A stretch of 64,000 nt of DNA, from positions 1-64,000 of the forward strand of contig DATJQI010000023.1 in NCBI GenBank assembly GCA_035505915.1. Reading direction: 5' to 3'. Source of the stretch: 40CM-2-70-7 sp035505915 (GTDB lineage Bacteria; Gemmatimonadota; Gemmatimonadetes; Gemmatimonadales; GWC2-71-9). A program made the translations under genes and the position numbers. The notes under the pieces are model-generated. The model did not search any database and was not told where the DNA came from. It was given only the letters and a program-made list of their open reading frames with translations. Below, one piece after another: positions 61,044 through 64,000 of this stretch; the stretch's first letter is position 1, and each line of letters starts with the position of its first letter.

Positions 61044-61652
61044 GTGCCTTTGACCCGCCGACAACACGAGATCCTTGACTACCTCCGTGCCCACATCGCG
61101 GACCGGGGGTACGCGCCCAGCTTCGAGGAGATCGCGGAGCGCTTCCAGTTCCAGTCTCTGGCCACGGTGCACGAGCACCTGACCAACCTGGAGCGGAAGG
61201 GCTACATCCGGCGCGCCCACAACGAGAGCCGCGCCATCGAGATCGTGCCGCCGAAGGGCCAGACCGGCGCGACCGAGCTGCCGCTCCTCGGGCTCGTGGC
61301 GGCCGGCGCGCCCATCGAGGCGCTCACGGACAACGAGACCTTTGCCGTGCCCGACGAGCTCCTGCCGCGCCGGGGCCGGAGCTACGTGCTCCGCGTCCGC
61401 GGCTCGTCGATGATCGACGAGCACATCAAGGACGGGGACTACGTCGTGGTGCAGGAGCGCACCCAGGCGGACAACGGCGAGACCGTGGTCGCGCTTCTGA
61501 ACGGCGCCGGCGCCACGGTCAAGAAGTACTATCGCGAGCCCGGCGGCTGGATCCGCCTGCAGCCCGCCAACGCCGAGCTGTCCCCGCTGCGGGTCAACGA
61601 GCGCGACGTGATGGTCCAGGGCGTCGTCGTGGGGGTCATCCGGAAGTACTGA
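61044..61652 (+). CDS. lexA: SOS repressor LexA
   Basis: 202 residues from a GTG at 61044. N-terminal winged helix with LTRRQHEILDYLRAHIADRGYAPS-type start and the recognition helix SLATVHEHLTNL; autocleavage Ala-Gly in VAAGAPIEA; catalytic Ser in RVRGSSMIDEHIKDGD and catalytic Lys in ATVKKYY. It represses DNA-damage genes until RecA triggers self-cleavage. Its 3' end overlaps the convergent trpD by 17 bases. Confidence 0.97.
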   Translation: MPLTRRQHEILDYLRAHIADRGYAPSFEEIAERFQFQSLATVHEHLTNLERKGYIRRAHNESRAIEIVPPKGQTGATELPLLGLVAAGAPIEALTDNETFAVPDELLPRRGRSYVLRVRGSSMIDEHIKDGDYVVVQERTQADNGETVVALLNGAGATVKKYYREPGGWIRLQPANAELSPLRVNERDVMVQGVVVGVIRKY

Positions 61653-62694
61653 CCTCCGCCCCGCCGTTCCCCCGCAGCCGCTCGAGTGCGTCGCGCGCCG
61701 CCCCGGAGTCCAGGGCGGCGCGCGCGCGTTCCAGCCCGTCCGCCAGATCCTGCGCGACGCCGGCGACGTAGACCGCCGCCGCGGCGTTCAACAGTACCGC
61801 CGTCCGCCCCGCCTCGTCCCGCGCCGTGCCGTCCAGGATCTGTTCGGCCCGGCGGGCGTTTTCCGCCGGCGTGCCCCCCGCGAGGTCCCGCAGGTCCACG
61901 TGCGGCAGCGGCAGGCTCCGCGGATCGAGCACCCAGTGCCGCGTCCGACCCGCCCGGATCTCCCAGACGTCGGTCAGCCCGTCCGGCGAGATCTCATCCA
62001 TCCCGGCCCGCCCGTGCACCACCAGGGCGTGCTCGGTCCCGAGGAGCGCCAGGGCTTCCGCGACGAGCGGGGCCCGCTCCGGGTCCGCGACGCCGACCAC
62101 CTGCCGCCGGACCCCGCCCGGGTTCGCCAGGGGTCCGAGCAGGTTCATCATCGTCGAGACGCCCAGCTCCTTCCGCACCGGCGCGATGTGCCGCATCGCC
62201 GGGTGGAAGTGGGGAGCGAACAGGAACGCGATCCGGGCCCGGGCCAGCGCCTGCTCCGCACCGGCCGGGTCGGGCGGAATGGCGACGCCCAGCGCTTCCA
62301 GGACGTCGGCGGACCCGCATTGCGACGTGTACGACCGGTTCCCGTGCTTGGCGACCGTGACGCCGGCGCCGGTCGCGACGAAGGCGGCGACCGTGGAGAT
62401 GTTGAAGGTGGACACCGTGCCGCCGCCGGTCCCGCAGGTGTCGATGGCGCGGGCGTCGGGAACCCGGACCTTCAGCATGCTCGACCGCAGCGCCCGGGCC
62501 GCGCCGGCCACTTCGGTCGCCGATTCCCCCTTCACCCGGAGCCCCAGGAGGAGAGCGCCCATCTGCGAATGGGTCGCTTCGCCGCGCATCACCACGCCGA
62601 AGACCTCCGCCGCCAGGGTCTCGGACAGGGACTCCCCGCGGGCCAGAACGGCGATCGCGTGGGCGAGCGGAGCGGATTCGGAGGGGTCCGGCAT
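61636..62694 (-). CDS. trpD: Anthranilate phosphoribosyltransferase
   Basis: 352 residues. DTCGTGGGTVSTFNIST (the PRPP-binding loop), VAKHGNRSYTSQCGSADVLEALG, FLFAPHFHPAMRHIAPVRKELG, MNLLGPLANPG and the HGRAGMDEIS segment identify TrpD. It stands apart from the other trp genes, on the far side of lexA but on the same strand, and ends inside the lexA 3' end. Confidence 0.96.
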   Translation of the reverse strand: MPDPSESAPLAHAIAVLARGESLSETLAAEVFGVVMRGEATHSQMGALLLGLRVKGESATEVAGAARALRSSMLKVRVPDARAIDTCGTGGGTVSTFNISTVAAFVATGAGVTVAKHGNRSYTSQCGSADVLEALGVAIPPDPAGAEQALARARIAFLFAPHFHPAMRHIAPVRKELGVSTMMNLLGPLANPGGVRRQVVGVADPERAPLVAEALALLGTEHALVVHGRAGMDEISPDGLTDVWEIRAGRTRHWVLDPRSLPLPHVDLRDLAGGTPAENARRAEQILDGTARDEAGRTAVLLNAAAAVYVAGVAQDLADGLERARAALDSGAARDALERLRGNGGAEVSTSG

Positions 62695-62744
62695 GAAGAG
62701 GCAGTCTACGGCCCTTGGTCAATCGGGACAACGGGTTGCGTGCC

Positions 62745-62773
62745 TTGAAAGGGCCCGGCGTCCTTTCTATCTT
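62745..62773 (+). promoter_or_regulatory. Candidate promoter of truA
   Basis: TTGAAA (62745-62750) and TATCTT (62768-62773) are 17 bases apart. The predicted first base falls about on the GTG at 62780, so the truA transcript could be leaderless, which agrees with the lack of a Shine-Dalgarno site. Confidence 0.5.
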
Positions 62774-62779
62774 TTGCGC

Positions 62780-63565
62780 GTGACGAGCCGCCCCTTCCTC
62801 GCGGTGGTGCAGTACGACGGGGGGCAGTTCGTGGGGTGGCAGCGGCAGGCGGCGGGGCGCACGGTGCAGGGAGAGCTCGAGGCCGTGCTCGAACGCCTGA
62901 CCGACCGCCGGACGGTCGTGACCGGCGCGGGACGCACCGACACCGGAGTGCACGCGCTGGGCCAGGGAGCGGGGTTCCTGGCGGACGATCGCTGGGCCGG
63001 GGACGTCGCGGGTCTGCACCGGGCCCTGAACGCCCTCCTGCCGAAGGACATCTGGGTCGAGCGCGTGAGCGCCATGCGTCCCGGATTCCACCCCCGGAAG
63101 AGCGCGACGGCGCGCCGGTACCGGTATCTGATCGGCACGGATCCGGCGGCGCAGTCCCCCTTCCGGCGGCGGTTCGAGTGGGCGCTGGGTCGCGCGCTCG
63201 ACCGTGAGGCGCTGGAGACGTGCGCGGAAACGGTGCTCGGTGAGCACGACTTTCGCGGCTTTGCGGCGGCCGGTCAGGTCAAGCCTCACTACCGATGCCG
63301 CGTGGCGCTGGCGGAATGGGCGCCGCGAGCGGACGGTGTGGGGATGACGCTTACGATCGAAGCCGATCGGTTCTTGCATCACATGGTGCGCTTTCTCGTG
63401 GGCACCATGGTGGACATCGCCCTGGGGCGCCGACCGGCGTCCGACTTCCCCCGCCTGCTCGCCGCGACCGATAACCGGGCGGCCAGTCCGCCCGCCCCGC
63501 CCCAGGGTCTCTACCTGGTGAGCGTGCGGTATCCCGCTGACCTCTACGACGGGGCCTCGCCATGA
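62780..63565 (+). CDS. truA: tRNA pseudouridine(38-40) synthase
   Basis: 261 residues from the GTG at 62780. VQYDGGQFVGWQRQ, the catalytic aspartate in GAGRTDTGVHALGQ, RPGFHPRKSATARRYRYLI, GEHDFRGFAA and FLHHMVRFLVGTMVDI are TruA motifs. The upstream in-frame stretch is antisense to trpD. Its stop overlaps the transaldolase start (ATGA). Confidence 0.96.
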   Translation: MTSRPFLAVVQYDGGQFVGWQRQAAGRTVQGELEAVLERLTDRRTVVTGAGRTDTGVHALGQGAGFLADDRWAGDVAGLHRALNALLPKDIWVERVSAMRPGFHPRKSATARRYRYLIGTDPAAQSPFRRRFEWALGRALDREALETCAETVLGEHDFRGFAAAGQVKPHYRCRVALAEWAPRADGVGMTLTIEADRFLHHMVRFLVGTMVDIALGRRPASDFPRLLAATDNRAASPPAPPQGLYLVSVRYPADLYDGASP

Positions 63566-64000
63566 AGTTTTTCCTCGACACCGCGAACCTGAAGGACATC
63601 AGCTGGGCCGCGCAGGCGGGGCTGATCGACGGCATCACGACCAACCCCTCCCTCCTGGCCAAGTTCGCGGGCGACGTCGACCCGCGCGACGTCCTGAAGG
63701 AGATCTGCTCACTGGTGGACGGGCCGGTCTCGGCCGAGGTGGTCGCGCTCGACGCGGAGGGGATGGTCCGCGAAGGTGAGTCGCTCGTGAAGATCGCCGA
63801 CAACATCGTGGTCAAGATCCCGATGACCGAAGCCGGCATGGTCGCGGTGCGCCGGCTCTCCCGGCAGGGGATCAAGACCAACGTCACGCTCTGCTTTTCG
63901 AGCGTGCAGTGCCTCATCGCCGCCAAGGCGGGCGCGAGCTACGTGAGCCCGTTCATCGGCCGTCTGGACGACGTCGGCCAGGAGGGGATGGACGTGATTC
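63562..64000 (+). CDS. Transaldolase, small (FSA/TalC-like) type, 3' end beyond window
   Basis: 146 residues before the right edge of about 215 expected. MKFFLDTANLKDI, GITTNPSLLAK, VVALDAEGMVREG, VKIPMTEAGM with the Schiff-base lysine, and the GIKTNVTLCFSSVQC strand match the decameric small transaldolase/fructose-6-phosphate aldolase family. The ATG overlaps the truA stop, so the genes are co-translated. Confidence 0.92.
   Translation, partial: MKFFLDTANLKDISWAAQAGLIDGITTNPSLLAKFAGDVDPRDVLKEICSLVDGPVSAEVVALDAEGMVREGESLVKIADNIVVKIPMTEAGMVAVRRLSRQGIKTNVTLCFSSVQCLIAAKAGASYVSPFIGRLDDVGQEGMDVI

Overview
The window is a very gene-dense, visibly GC-rich stretch of a bacterial chromosome with about 64 protein genes. 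I see no rRNA, tRNA, CRISPR array, insertion sequence or prophage, and no gene-free stretch longer than about 300 bases; the longest gap is the 241 bases before the prolyl oligopeptidase gene. The gene style (paired M16 peptidases, tandem secreted amidohydrolases, lone Spy-like and LytR_C-like proteins, split methylmalonyl-CoA mutase, GTG starts and 4-base overlaps nearly everywhere) suggests an aerobic heterotrophic Gram-negative bacterium, most likely Gemmatimonadota. That assignment is an inference from gene content.

Layout. 1-1933 (minus): an ECF sigma factor, a small membrane protein likely to control it, a Spy/CpxP-like protein and an unknown partial gene. 2015-10301 (plus): a TetR regulator with a perfect 18-bp palindrome just before its start, then an acyl-CoA/aromatic degradation operon (enoyl-CoA hydratase, aldehyde dehydrogenase, thiolase, PaaG-like isomerase, BoxB/PaaA-type diiron oxygenase, GDPD phosphodiesterase, 3-hydroxyacyl-CoA dehydrogenase, amidohydrolase). 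10343-16426 (plus): two M16 peptidase-family proteins and two secreted amidohydrolases, ending at a large bidirectional terminator palindrome. 16535-18806 (minus): rng, rplU, rpmA. 19048-25554: prolyl oligopeptidase, DUF1003 protein, acyl-CoA dehydrogenase, soluble PQQ-type sugar dehydrogenase and a short RecQ-like helicase.

25562-48002 (minus) is one co-directional run of 22 genes with no gap above about 45 bases. In transcription order it holds ptsN-like EIIA, aspS, phoH, a PgpH-like HD protein, ybeY, two CBS/CorC-type membrane proteins, meaB, methylmalonyl-CoA mutase (catalytic and B12 subunits apart), an acyl-CoA carboxylase beta subunit, a subtilase, an AtuA-like pair, an enoyl-CoA hydratase, two type IV pilin-like genes, a CCAEP-tail radical SAM protein, an NfeD-like protein, flotillin, a bacilliredoxin and a GroES-like protein. 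A hairpin followed by a T-tract ends the run. The metabolic core looks like propionate/branched-chain or terpenoid acyl-CoA breakdown into the methylmalonyl-CoA route.

48049-50036 (plus) holds a beta-barrel-like protein and rlmN. 49974-60985 (minus) is a second long run: trpC, trpB, a HEAT-repeat protein, an HD-GYP protein, trpA, a membrane MCP-like receptor, folK, panB, panC, yqeK and a LytR_C lipoprotein. The three signalling genes are wedged inside the trp genes, and the HEAT and HD-GYP proteins share a homologous-looking N-terminal domain; this is my main candidate for an undescribed system. 61044-64000: lexA with a direct-repeat operator candidate, trpD (minus), truA and a partial small transaldolase.
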